DNA from: Prunella strophiata
Lineage: Eukaryota > Chordata > Aves > Passeriformes > Prunellidae
Assembly: GCA_036583965.1 (NCBI GenBank)
Contig: JAZBQD010000001.1
Span: 13,603,392-13,667,391 of the forward strand
Direction of reading: 5' to 3'
DNA: 64,000 bases
Both the position numbers and the translations under genes were made by a program. The notes under the pieces were generated by a model. The model made no database searches. It worked only from the letters and a program-made list of their open reading frames with translations, and had not been told where the DNA came from. Shown here one piece after another: positions 24,185-36,806 of this stretch. Positions within the stretch are counted from its first letter, which is position 1; every line of letters starts with the position of its first letter.

Positions 24185-26480
24185 TTATCCCCTAATTAAT
24201 GACATTCGAAAAGTCACAGAGACATTATTAACTTGGATTTTGTGCATATGTGGTGTACAGTAGACAGGCAGAAACCACGGAATCCCATCAAGCTGTTTGG
24301 TTTTTCCTCTTTCAAACAGGACCAGGCCAGTCTCATTAGTCATAGTCTTCTGATCATTGATTGTCATAGAAATGGTTTTCTTTGTCGTGGAGTCACTTGT
24401 CATCTCATTAAAGGAATATGAGCTTCTGTAACCATGAAGTCCACTGGCTTGCAATAATTTGGTTCTGATCTTTTTAACTACAAGCCATCAGATTACACAG
24501 ATTCATGCAAGTTTATAGTTTTCTCTTTTTAATATTGCCTAGTGCCAGTTTTATACTTTATGTTGCTGTTCACCAGCTGCTGCATCTCTTGCTTGTTCAT
24601 TTGATTTTTGTCAAGCTTATAATAGTGTTTTAGCATTATAAATTTTGCCTCCTTACACTTTTCAGCTATCCACAGACACCTGGCTGTACTTGAGTTCAAA
24701 ATCCTTTCTCTATGCACTTTCATTAGTAAAAGTATCTTGCTCTCTGGCTTGAACCTGATGCAAATCAATCTTGTTCTCCAGACAAATTAAGGTGTGAGTT
24801 GGATTGATTGTGACTCAAATCTTGCCCGTTCAGAGTGAGCACAGCCAGCTCTAATCACTGGCATTTGTAGCTAGTCACTACTAATAAAAGCAATGCAGAC
24901 AAAAATTCATCAGTAGTCATGTTATAAGTCTGTCAGAGGGATTTCACATTCCAGGCACTAATGGTTAGTTTCCTTTGTGATCTTCAAGGGCCCTTCTTTT
25001 CCTGACACGTTGTTCTCCATTAGGTGCTAATTTTCTAACCGTGGTTTTCAGCTCTTGAACAAGGAATAGTTGCTAAGGAGCAGACCATCTTCATTCCTAA
25101 TAAATGATCCCTAATAAATGTGGAGCATTAGGTATTTTAGCACAACCTTCTTGGTTCAGTGTCCTTCTTTGACAACCTTTCATGAGTAAGATTGTCAGCT
25201 TAATTAGCAAACGACGCACCAGTCTGCTCTGTATAATTTCCTGTCTTTTATTTGGGGTTTGAAGTGGATAGCAAAGGCTGTTAGTGTAGTTACTGAAGAA
25301 TAGGGTAGCAAAAGTTCACCAAAATGATTTCTGGAAAGAGGTGCTGTCATAAATGGAAGGTGGCTGTTGTAAAATTAGTCTATTGGCTGTGAGATGATGG
25401 AGGCAGAAGTTTGCAGCTTTGATAAAACCCACCAAAATAGCATCAACAGAATGGCACCATGTGGAAAACCAGAATGGATCAGGCTGATTATCCATTTTCA
25501 TAGACTGCTACTTCTGGACTAGGCCCACAAACGAAAATGTTGTGACAGCGCTGTGATGGTAATATGGGATAACAAGCTGTAGACTTAGGAACATCACAAG
25601 GAGCCTTTGCAGCTGTACAAAGGCTTTGATTTATGACTTAGATCAGAGACCTCCAGATGAGAATGACAATAATATTTTATAATCTGCTGCTGTTGCCTCA
25701 AGGGAAACTGGCCAGTTTGCTAAAGATGTGCTGTCAACCAGTTTGGCATTGGCCTCATGGTCACAGATATCTGCAAAGCAGATACTGCAAAGCATGGCTA
25801 CTCTGCTGATTGGAAGGGCTGTAAAATATGAACATTTCCCGTGAAATAACTCTAGCTGGACAGATGGACTTCATGAGTAGTGCTAATGCATTGATGGTGC
25901 TCATTCACCTGCCTGTGCTCACCCTTTGATGTGAGCCAGCACATTAACAGGACACTGCATTCCCCTGCTGTGCAGACTCATGCATCATCAAGGTATAGAT
26001 CCTATAGATCACGTGTATCACACTCATATCTGATGTCATTGCAAGCAGAGGCTTGCAATGCCTGGTTGATCTGGATCTGCTTAATATGTTTATGAAACTA
26101 TATTCACTCTCTTGTCTGCACATAAAATGCTTTATCTTACATCCTGTGAAAATGATACTCCCTTGCTGTGCTGATCACGTTGTGCAGAAAATTGGCTATA
26201 TTTTGTAATGGAAACAAGTCTTTACCAAGAAGGAAAGGAGAAAAAAAAGAAAAGGCTTTGTGGGAGAGGTTAATTTCATTTGAGATTGCTGCACCTTTAC
26301 AAGATGTCATTTTGCATGAAGTAGTGCCAAGGAAGAGTAAGCTCCTCCATGAAAGCAAAATCTTTGACTGAGACCAGCCATGTTCTGACTGCTAGGAGCA
26401 GTCTCTGAATTTCTTGTGTTGGTCCCCACATGTGCAATACAATAAAGCCCCAGCTGATGACACTTATCTAAATGCAGCCC
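24185..26480. other. Unassigned block, possibly a decayed repeat or retrocopy
   Basis: Composition changes here relative to the surrounding intron, and protein-like frames occur on both strands: minus-strand frames at 24185-24454, 24529-24768, 25316-25501 and 26137-26358, and a plus-strand frame at 26168-26371. None joins its neighbours without stops, and I do not recognise a transposase, reverse transcriptase or known gene. No terminal repeats were found by eye. It may be an ancient element or just a GC-richer intron segment. Confidence 0.2.
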
Positions 26481-28387
26481 AGACTGGTGTGTGATTTAAG
26501 AGTTCTTTATCTGAGTGTGGCAACGTAAAACAAACATTGTCAAATTCATGAAGGGGATGATAAAGAGCATTTTGCCAAGGAAATGGGATACTAGAGGAGG
26601 CTTCAAAGAGACCTTTAGTCCTACATTGTTAAATACTTTTACACAGTACCTGAAAGACAAGAATCCCTGTTTTTTTTTGTAATGTTTGCATCGCTTCCAG
26701 AAAGCTCCTTCTTTCACAATGGGAATCCTTGGATGGTACACTAATACCAATAATAGTCATCATGGCAATCTGCCCTACATTTGAGAAATTCAAGTAGTCA
26801 AGAGGAAATATATAAAGTAGTAGAAGGAAATATGAATAGAATCAGATTTATCTTGGAGAAAACAAAATTTATGAGTAAGAAGTACCCAATAGCAAGTTTT
26901 GGGAGTAGCTTCAGGGAAATAATAGTGAATCTATAAATTAATAATTTACTGTTTACACTAGGCAAACTAGACAAGATTATACTGTTAGCCTGAAAAAATC
27001 CAGGAGGAGGAGTGAGGTACATAATTTAATAGTGATTTCTGAAATTCTAAGATAAACTACTGTAGTATTTTCATTCTCCAGTAAATATTCAGAAAATTAC
27101 TGCAGTTCATAAGTCTGTCTATATGCTACCATATCAGGATCAGTACTTAAAAAATCTAAGTAAATCAGACATGAGGGAGGCTTTATACATAACATGATTT
27201 ACTCATGCTTTGATGTGTAAACATTATAAATATCCTACAGCAATATAGAAGTTCTGTAACAGATGGACTGTCATCTTTCTGAATTTCATTGGGTTTGGTA
27301 GTTTAAGTTATAACCTTAATATTGTGTTAATATGAATTACCTATTGGATTCACATCTACATTGAACTAATGAGATTTTCAGGCAAGCAGTGTTTAAATTG
27401 GATTTAAGGGAAATAAATGCTGGGAATAAGGGAATACAACAAAGAATATTATTATAGAACAGTCACTAGTACTTTGAATTTTATTTTAAACATTAAATAA
27501 CCAGCACACAACCAGCTTCATGATTAGAAAGTAATAGAACAAATATCTCAGCTTAGGTGGAAAATTGTAATCTGTATGTAATACCACTGAAGAGCATATA
27601 ATTTAAAAAAGAAATCTGAATGCTTAAGGGTATGTCAAAATGAAATGTTAAAAGTGAGTATTAGTTGAGCTATTGTAAATGAGCAGATGGCGGTTACTTG
27701 TGCTCTAAAATTCACTTTAAAGCATCTCTCAGGCAGTTTTGTGAGTATGTTTCATGACTGAGTGAAACTAAATGTGAGTTTGTATCAAAGATTTTTTTTG
27801 TGCTTTACTGTTGTGTGCATTTTTAGGCCTGGATAGTAACAAGTCTGTTACTTGCTGGCACTGCCTTTGGCTCTGTTTCGTGTTGTGGTGCAGATGCCTG
27901 CACCTAGAGCTGCTTCTCTGGTTCTTTTTCCTTCACAGTGGCCTTTCCTATAGAACAGAAAAAAGTCAGGACCTCTGAAAACAAACTTAGTGGTAGGCAT
28001 CTGATCCATTAAAGGCAAACAATAAAAATAAAATAAAATGCCTCACTCAACAGCAGTGTTGTTCAGCTGGAATGAAGCTGGTTCTGTGTGAGATTGAGAA
28101 TTCACTTTCACAAATTCATTATTTCAGGACTTCTTAAAAACAGAAATAAAAGGAGACAGCTTTTCTCACCCTCTGCCCTATCACTGCCATATTCCAGTAC
28201 CAACCACTGTGTAACTTATTGTCATGCAGTCTCTTTATAAGCTGTTTAATCATGCTCCTGGAGACTAGTAGAAAGGAAAGTAACCAACATTTTCAATAAA
28301 TCTTGCATTTGCTATCCAAGTGCAATCCATTATTGCTGCCATGTATTATTTTAATCTTCTGTTGTTTAAGAGAGACAAGACTTGTTA

Positions 28388-28443
28388 GGGTTTGAGAAGA
28401 GGGACTCCCAGAGGTCCCTTCCAATCTCAACTGCTTTGTGAGT
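28388..28443 (+). mobile_element. Short CR1 3'-end fragment
   Basis: The motif gagggactcccagaggtccc followed by ttccaatctcaactgctttg matches the CR1 3' terminal pattern (ggactagatgacctccagaggtcccttccaacctcaacnattctgtg) with several changes. Only about 55 bases can be recognised. Confidence 0.6.
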
Positions 28444-29200
28444 ATAAAGCTGTCTTGCATTAGGACTTACTTTTAATTATTGCCTTGAAATTAAGTTGGT
28501 AGAGAGAGCCTTATAGGTGAGCTGATGAATTGGCTGAGGATTTAGGGCAGTTCATTAAATAAGGTATCAATACAATGTTTTAATTAAAAGTACTATGTAG
28601 AGGGAAGAAAGATTTGTATTCAAAATGTCTAACTTGGAAGATCCTCAGTTTTCAGGGAAAAAACCAAACACTGACCAAACCCAATAAAAGCCTCCAGCTA
28701 ATAATTCCTTCAGTGTTTACTGCTTTTCTTATATACAAAGGTACCAAATGAATAAAGTTATCCCTGGTTTTATATCATGTGTGGAGCATATTCTTGCACC
28801 TTCAGTCAGTTATATGTAATTATTTGCACTTTGTGCCATTTTTTAAGTTCTGTTTTTCTTGCTTTAACCTGCACAGGATGAAATAATTTAGTGAAAGTAT
28901 AACCCTAATTACCTAAGAAATAAATATTTAGTTTATTTTAAGCTCATTCCTGCTCTCTTTACAGTGAATTGGCCTCTTCAATTTGACACTCATAGTTGTG
29001 TAGAACAAGTGGGGTGATTTGTGCTCCTGTGTTGCATTCTGCATCTGGTAAAGGATTCTAGATAAGGAGCTTAAATTCAGCGTACTTTTAGGTGGCCACT
29101 TCATTCTGGGAGGGATCTACCTGCTCTATATTTTCATTTTGACTTCTGTTCTTTTAATGGATGCATGCTTGAGATGCTGCCTTGTCTGTTTGTTTTACAG

Positions 29201-29333
29201 TCGGTTAAAAACTACACGAAGTGTCACGTGAGGAATGAGCAGATCTGCAATAAATTGACGAGCTGCAAGAGCTGCTCCCTGCACCTGAACTGCCAGTGGG
29301 ACCAGAGGCAGCAGGAGTGCCAGGCACTGCCTG
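29201..29333 (+). CDS. ATRNL1: ATRNL1 window exon 7: PSI module
   Basis: The 133-bp exon starts in phase 0 with TCG GTT AAA (SVK) after gttttacag and ends one base into an Ala codon. It encodes NYTKCHVRNEQICNKLTSCK followed by SCSLHLNCQWDQRQQECQAL, a PSI module with regularly spaced cysteines and a CQW core. NYT is a potential N-glycosylation site. One residue (His for Asn in SLHLNC) differs from the human sequence as I remember it. The donor gtaagg is at 29334. Confidence 0.95.
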
Positions 29334-30770
29334 GTAAGGGGGACACTGCTGCTCACAGCTGCTTTCCCACCTGAGAAAACCTCCTCTGTCCTTGCCAGAG
29401 AATGCTTGTTCATGAGCAGACATGGGTTTGTTTTATTTGTGCTCCCTCCTCTTGCCTGTCTGTGCCTCTGCAGGTGAACCCAGATGTGATTTCAGCCCTG
29501 ATTGGGGTGTCAGTGCTACCTTTAATCGTGTTAGGGCAGGTAATGGCATTAGTGAAGGCACAGTGACATGTGCTTATGTCAGACATGAGCCCTGGCCTGC
29601 AGGGAGCACTGAGTGCAGAGCTGAGTGGCCATTCTGGGGCCTTTACTGCTCTGTGGACACTGACAGTGTCACTGCTCCATGGACACTGACATTGTGGACA
29701 CTGACACTGTCTCACTCCTCAGTGGACACTGACATTGTCACTCCTCAGTGGACACTGACATTGTCACTCCTCAGTGGACACTGACATTGTCACCGTTCCA
29801 TGGACACTGACAGTGTCACTGCTTTATGGACACTGACATTGTTACTTTTGCTAGCTGGGGTTTTACCTTTAAAGTTATAATTCAATTACACTTCAATTTT
29901 CCTGTGCAGATAGGGCCCAAGATCTAGTTTCTTGATTGTCTAATGTTGGTACTGCTATGAAAGCAGTGAATATTAAAATGCTAATATGAAATATTCTCAG
30001 CAGGTGACTGTTAACATTCTGAAATAGTATTTATTTTGTATTCATAACTACATATATGGAGCTAGATGTCAGAACCTTTTCCATTTGATCTTTATGTCCA
30101 GATGAAATTAATGAACACTTTTTTTTTGCAGAGAAGATTCATTAAATAATTTATTCTCTGCAGTTCAAAACTGTATTTATGTAATCTCTGTAGATTGACT
30201 ATAACAGTTGCTCTTACTTATCTTTTAATAGTTATCTGAGTCTGCGTAATGCTGTGAAATGTTGAAGAGAAATATTTTCTGAGATGTTATCTGAATTTTC
30301 TATCATTTGGATTGCATTGGTATTTAGGCAAATATAAATGCAAAGGCATGATAAAACAAGGATAGTGTAAAGTTGTGATTTCCTAATTCTCAGACAGTTA
30401 TTAGATTTTGAAATTTACATAACACATAAATAAAAGGTGTTGTTAAATCTATTATTTATGTACATAATATTATCTTAATATTTAGTTGTACTCAATTCTG
30501 AATACAAGGAAGAAATAATGGCATAAAAATATTATGCTGAAACTTGGCATATATCTTATAATTATTTTTTAAGCTCTTAGATGCTTCTTTCCATAACAAT
30601 GCAGTTTTCTGTGCAATGATACTTGGTATTTCAGAATTTATGTGATGTGAGAAGGGAAATTGAGTGTGGGATGCATTTTGATTTATGATCTCAGGAAGGT
30701 AAAATTCAGACTCCCTTGTGTTTTTTAAAGTTTTTTTCAATCAGCTTTAATTGTATGCTTTTTGCACCAG
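29334..30770 (+). other. ATRNL1: Intron 7 (1.4 kb)
   Basis: This GT-AG intron has donor gtaagg and acceptor tttgcaccag. Its first 500 bases are comparatively GC-rich and contain the 26-bp minisatellite listed separately. The rest is AT-rich and featureless. The open + frame at 29422-29784 arises from the minisatellite and is not a gene. Confidence 0.85.
29646..29844. repeat. 26-bp minisatellite, about 7.7 units
   Basis: Units start at 29646, 29672, then (after a shortened unit) at 29715, 29741, 29767, 29793 and 29819. The shared core is tggacactgacattgtca or tggacactgacagtgtca. The last form contains gacactg-a-cagtgtc, a perfect 7-bp inverted repeat around one base. Three adjacent units (29715-29792) are identical, suggesting recent expansion. 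The unit length of 26 is not a multiple of three, which fits a noncoding array. Confidence 0.93.
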
Positions 30771-30952
30771 CTCACCTGTGTGGAGAAAGATGGAATCACA
30801 TTGGAGATGCCTGCCTCCACATAAATTCCAGTCGGGAAAGCTACGACAATGCCAAACTCTATTGCTACAATTTGAGTGGAAATCTTGCCTCATTAACAAC
30901 CTCAAAAGAAGTGGAATTTGTTCTGGATGAAATACAGAAGTATACACTTCAG
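30771..30952 (+). CDS. ATRNL1: ATRNL1 window exon 8: C-type lectin-like domain, first half
   Basis: The 182-bp exon starts with CT completing Ala and ends in phase 0 after CAG. It encodes HLCGERWNHIGDACLHINSS, then ESYDNAKLYCYNLSGNLASL and EVEFVLDEIQKYTLQ. The LCGERW...HIGDACL start and the AKLYC...GNLASL segment are the N-terminal cysteine pair and alpha-helix region of a C-type lectin fold. Potential N-glycosylation sites are NSS and NLS. The donor is gtaact, a weaker form, and the acceptor is gcaccag. The domain is completed by exon 9, 8.7 kb downstream. Confidence 0.95.
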
Positions 30953-31247
30953 GTAACTTGAGGAGCTGAAATTGGTGCTTATGTGAGACAAATTGGCTTT
31001 GAGAAATCTCTTCTAGGGTTTTGTCCAAAGAGAGGAAAGTTTATGCCTTCAAAGAAATGTGCTAAATAGTGCTAAAGACTGGTATAAGTTATGTGTAAGC
31101 ATATTAAAGTTTAAAAAACCCTTAAGATTTAAAACAAATCACACAGCAGCTTCCCAAGGTTTCCCCTTATCAGATTTAAATGCTAAAAGTTTCTATTTAC
31201 TTGGACGAGAGTATTTGATCAAGAGGATGTCTGAAACACTGACTTTG

Positions 31248-31283
31248 TGTCCTGGTTTCAGCTTTGATAGAGTTAATCCTGAA
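31248..31283 (+). mobile_element. Possible ERV LTR 5'-end fragment
   Basis: The string tgtcctggtttcagc followed by gatagagttaat matches, from memory, the start of an LTR family common in songbird genomes. The match stops after about 35 bases, so this may be a truncated or diverged solo LTR or a chance similarity. No gag, pol or env frame is seen. Confidence 0.35.
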
Positions 31284-34200
31284 ATTCAACACAGGCAAAG
31301 GCAGGGTCCAGCAATAGGGAGGCATAACCCCATGCACCAGTACAAATGTAACTTCTCCAGAAAAGGAAATTTCCTCTGTGACTGGTTTGTGGGATCAAAG
31401 GGTCACAGAGAAGCTGCAGTAGTGTGTAAAACATGTAGCAATTCCCTGCACAGCAGCACTGGAATTAGCTGGAGCTAATTAGCTTTCTCTAATAATGGTG
31501 GGGGGAGAGAGAGAGCTGAAAACTCTTCCATGCCTCTGGCAAATACAGCAAGCTGCCACCAGAATATTCTGTAGAAAAGTGATCCATATAACTTTTGTGA
31601 ACTGTGGAACAAGAGAAGGGAAGAAAAATCACCTGTCCTTGGGTGGCCGGGTGCAGTTTTTTGGCAGTTAAATATTCAAATGCTTATTGCTGTGTTGAAA
31701 CATCACGGGTTAAAGTATGTGAAATGTAAGAATGCTCAGAAATATGAAACCCAGCAGTGCACACTCAGATGGGATGTCTTAGCAGAATATGATTCTGATT
31801 TTTACAAGCAAATCAGTTGTTCTTAGCAAGGGACATTTTTGGAAGTACGTATTTAGTTTTGTAGAACATGCAGCACTTTGTCCATATAAAATCCTCAAAT
31901 TTTTAAGTAATTTAGGATTTTACTGTTACAGGAAAATGAAAGATAATTGCGGATAATAGTTAAAGCTTATATCAAACTAATATTTGATTTATGAAGCTGT
32001 TTTGCTGCAGAGGAATTGAGATCATTAAAGGAATTAGCAGTTAAGGGTTGACTTTATGTTATTACTGAATCTGAGAGCAGGAGGTTAGGGATGTACACTG
32101 TGGACAAAAATATTTTATTATCCTTTTTAGCATTCCACTGCAAAATGCAGATTCAAACATAGGTCATGTACTTGTGGTTTTTTGGTTTTTTTTTCCCAAG
32201 TAAATATAGGAACTGGACAGAGAATGTATCTTTTTACTGGAAAGACATTTTTATTATATTTTTTGCTAATGAAGGAGAGAAATCATTCTGTGTCAGAAGT
32301 TCTTCCTTGACATTGTATTTACTGCAGCCTTGAAACACATTTTGTCTGTCCACTCTTTGATGAGTTAACGTTGAAAATGTAATTGGAACAAAAACAACGA
32401 CAACAAAATGATGTTGGCAACATGATTGCTGTAGTTATTTATTTTACCCCCTGTTTTCCTTTTTGCTTTCCTTTCCTCTGATTCCTATTAAAATACTGCA
32501 CAGGATACCTTCAAATCTAATAAAGTGTGATAGACTGTTGGTATGGCTGATTTTGCCTCACTGGCTTGAGGTGTAGATGAGAAATAGCTTTTTTAGTGTT
32601 TGGAAGCAAGATTTTTCTTACATTTCAGAGCTTAGAACTTCTGCAAAGTGACATCCTACTGAACATATCTTTATTTAAATTAAGTACATCCTGAGCCCAT
32701 GTGGTGATGTAAATTTGAGATACCTCAAATACGATTTAAGCAATTGTAGACAAATTTATTCACTTCAAAAAATCTATCTTGGATTAAACAATCCTTTAGC
32801 TGTCAGAACCTCTAATGAAATTCTGCCATGAATTATCCTGATGTTTTCAGTGGCACTTAGAAAAGATTTTTTTCATTCATATCTATCTGTCCAGCTGCAT
32901 TTACTCAGTGCGATACATCCTAAATGTGTTATCAGGTGTGACAGAGGCTCTCTGAAACTTCTTGATCTTCTTTTGCCTGCCTTTCCCTCTCAAACTGCAA
33001 TCATAATGATTTAAAGAGTGAGATTTCATTTTAGATGGCTTTTTTCTGTAACAGGTGCTGGTGGGGAGTTCACAAATTGAGTCAGAGCTGCTGTAAGGTG
33101 AACACCATGGTTTTAATCTCTATTATCTGCAGTAGAGTTTGACTTGGGTGGTTAAATGTTGAAGGCTTTAAAATCTTTAGCCTGGGAAAGAAAAAAACGT
33201 TTCAGTTTCACCTGGAAACAAGAAAACTTTTCAGGATTGATGAATGTCAGAGCAGCATTTGGAAATAAGTATATGATTCTGACTTTATCTCCTTGTTATT
33301 TGGTATTCTTATGCTGAGAAAAGGAAAGCAACTTGGGTAGCTGTTATGTATTTTACAAACTGTCAAATAGTATCAGTAAATCTGCAGCCTGGAAGGACTT
33401 CATCATTCTTTATTGTTAATAGAAACATCATGTGATTTTGTAGATTGTTTCCTAATACACAAAGTCCCTCTTCTGGGGCAAATTTAGGACAATTTCTTTA
33501 TCATGCTTAGAATAATACATTGATGCATTAGGAAGATTCAGAGGGAGGGGGCTGCCATTGTCTCCATGCCCTCTCCAGACCTCATTGTGTATAAATAATT
33601 TCTCCTAATACCAGTATTAAACTGGAAATCAATAGGTTGCCTCCTTTTAAAGGATAAGAAGGTTCACTTGGTACTAAAGAAAGGGACAAAACAAAGATCT
33701 GTGTGGTATGAACTCAAAACACTGTTGAATTTGCAAAGATATTTTAAAATTATCACCAGCAGTTTAAAGTTAAGTTTGTATTGTTCATGAAAAATAAATT
33801 AAATTCTGTCAGAGAATGCCAAAGTAAACACAATGGATAGGCTGCAGATTCCCACTCGAAAGAAAAGTGACACTTAATATTTTTTTCTTGCGTGCTCTGA
33901 TTGACCTAGTAAGCAAAATATTATGAAAGGGAAGATTTGAATTTCTCTGAAAAATAGATTAAACAGCAATATGAGGTTAATTTACTGTTCCTGCTAATAT
34001 TCAAATGTTGTATATTCATTTAAAAGTGCAATTAGCTCTCTTGGGAGTTTGCTTGCAACTGTGGGATTTAACTAAAAATAATAATTTTCTTGTTAGCATG
34101 CAATAAATTCTGAGAAGATTTAGTTTTGGTGTAGTAAGCACAAAGGAAGAAGAGAACAGTTTTACACAAAGCCTTTCATTATATAAACTGTTTGCAACTT

Positions 34201-36806
34201 TTCCTTTGACTCACAGCTCACAAGGCTAAGCATCTTTTTTATAAATTACACTTGAGTGTAGGTTGCAGTTAATTAGTGAGCTTTGCATAGCAATGTTATT
34301 CCTTGTTAGCTCCAAGTATTCTCTGAGGGCTCTGTGTTTCTGTGGTTTTATAATGTGTGTGATTGTGGTGAAGTTGACATCTACTCTTGGTTTCTGAATT
34401 ACTCCCTTTAGAACCATTTCTACCAGTCCCACTTTCCTATTGTGGTTTTAGAAGTATAATCAATTATTTTAGCACTTTGTCTCTGTTTTACAGTGTTGCA
34501 TTGCCTGTCCATTGGCTCACCTCCAATTTAACTGTCTTCCTACGTTCAGGATTAGGGGAGTTCAACTCACTTTCAATGCCTGAGAATGCAAATTTCCCCC
34601 TAAAATTGTCCCAGTATAAAGAAGAAATTACAAGAAGAAACCAAAGTCCCAGTGATATACTAGCTATAATCTCTGTAGATGGAAATTGGGAATGTTCTAG
34701 GTTTTCCAGTTTCCAGATAATACTTTTTTAACCTGTTGGACTACAGAAAAGTTTAAAAAGAATAGGAGAATTAGGTGCTCTCATGACCTAACACATGACT
34801 CCTACTATTAGTTGCTCCAGGTTGCATCATATGTGTCTGATAGATCCAGAGACACTTAAAACTCATAAATCTTACTTCCACTGCTTAAAATGTGTCAGTC
34901 ACTGGGTAAATATTTATAAATAACATGGAATGTGCTGGTATCTGGCATAGTCAGAACTGATGCAGTTAAGGAATGGAAAACCCTGCATAGAACACATTGT
35001 TTCTCTTCACAGAGCTGCTTTTCCAGGAAGTAGGTTTTTTGTTCAGAATGGTGCAAAAAAGAGTCAAATTAACTGCAAGCATTTCTCCAAATTGTGAATG
35101 TTGTGGAAATATGGGCACTGAGAGGCCACAGAGTTTAATTGTATGTTTCGTCCTAGAGCAACAAATCAAGGACTTCAAACAATTCCTGAGAAGTTTGTTG
35201 AATTTTGCTTATAAGGTGTTGTGGTGCATGCAATAGAAAATAAGACATTAGTGTATTATGCACTTTCAGGACAATTTGAGATCCAAAATAAAAGGAATTT
35301 AAATAAAGGTGCAGATAAATTTTTGAAAGAGATATATACTTCCTCAGTAATTTGCATAATTAAGAAACAGGGGAGATTTTTGAGCCTCAGTGGTAGTTGG
35401 CTATTCAAGTAAAGGTAGTCTTGCTCACTTCACTCATCTGCAAATTATTCAACCCTCATTAGTTTAGTGCTGATTCAGCAGTAGTACCTGAAAAAATGTG
35501 TCATCAGTAGAAATGATCCCTGTCACTTTAGATCTCAAAGCAACTTAATCTGATTTTAATTCTCTAAGTAAACAGTGGATTTAACATGAGCTATCAGCTT
35601 TCCAGTTAAGGTTACACAATTTTCCTTTCTAACGTAGATCCATAATTACTATTTAAAAACAAATTAAAATTGTCTGATTTAGAATGTGAGAAGAGCATAT
35701 TTTTAAGTTGGTAGTGATCAGTAGTTTTATAGATTCTTGTTATGGCTAAAAGTTGGCCTTATGTTCAGCTAAATAGCTGTAGGTGGCATTACAGAATCTA
35801 CAATTCCAATTTTGTTCCTTTGTTAGATGAAAATAAAGCCTTGCCCTAGCAATTTTTCTCAGAATTTAATAATTCTGAAATACTTGATCTCTCATTTAAA
35901 AAGGTTTTTTGGCAACTTGTTTTCAATGTTATAAAAGATGGGTCTGTGAAAACAGGTAAACCATGATGAGCTGTATTTCAATCACAAATATAAAGTTTCT
36001 GAGATGGGCTGTGGATTCTAAAAAATAGATAGAATGATATGGATGGGAGGACAAACATATTCTGAAGATGATTCCAAATTGTAAATAGTGTAGTGGGATA
36101 AAGCTATACAGTATTTCACAGTATATATTTGAGTATGTTATCCATTGCAACATTAGTAAGGCTCATTACAAATTTTCCCAAGATGGAGTTGAGCACCTGC
36201 TGTGTATTGCATTGCTTTGGATTTTTTCATTTTGTTTTTTAAACTGATTTTTAAGCTTGCCTAGAATGCTCATGTGTGAGCATGTTGTTGTTACTGTTTT
36301 AAAATTAATAGTATATGATATATCAAGGGAGTTTTTATAGACAGGCATGTATAGAAAGAAAGAGCAGGTCATCAGAGCTCTCTGAGGAGTAACATTCTTC
36401 CCACCTATATGTTGAGTAAAGATCAACTGAACTTCTAATAAATGAGTTGGTTTACACTGTATTTTTCACTCATCTGATTTGGTAAAGAACATTTTTTAAG
36501 AGGACTGAGAGCTGGAATCTTGCATCAGCAAGTTCTGGTTCCAAACAACTGGCAGTCTCATTTCCTTCCTGTCTGATCCTCTTCAGAAGCATCTTTGGCA
36601 AGATATTCAAAGTAAAGGAATCAGTTTTCTGCATTCATTTTGCATTAAATGAAACAACCATAGAGTTCAAGTGAAGGTTGTTCAACTCCCATTATTTCTT
36701 AAGCCTGAAGAAGAAACTGGAATTGGCATTTTCAGCTGACTCATTTGAAGTCCCTTAGTTGGTTCAAGTACTTTGGGATTCCCAGCTATTCTGACTAAAG
36801 CTTTCA

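Larger units (their letters stand above)
23962..29200 (+). other. ATRNL1: Intron 6 (5.2 kb)
   Basis: This GT-AG intron has donor gtgagt and acceptor gttttacag. The first half (about 24200-26480) is less AT-biased, with several open frames on both strands, and may be an old unassigned repeat or pseudogene. The second half is plain AT-rich DNA with a weak CR1 3' end at 28388-28443. No additional exon is seen. Confidence 0.8.

Noticed and set aside
29422..29784. 120-codon + frame in intron 7
   Set aside because: Its second half is the 26-bp minisatellite, which happens to lack stops in that frame; it ends inside the array.
31059..31478. 139-codon + frame in intron 8
   Set aside because: It has no recognisable domain, runs through an LTR-like stretch, and has no splice or promoter context; such a length is possible by chance.
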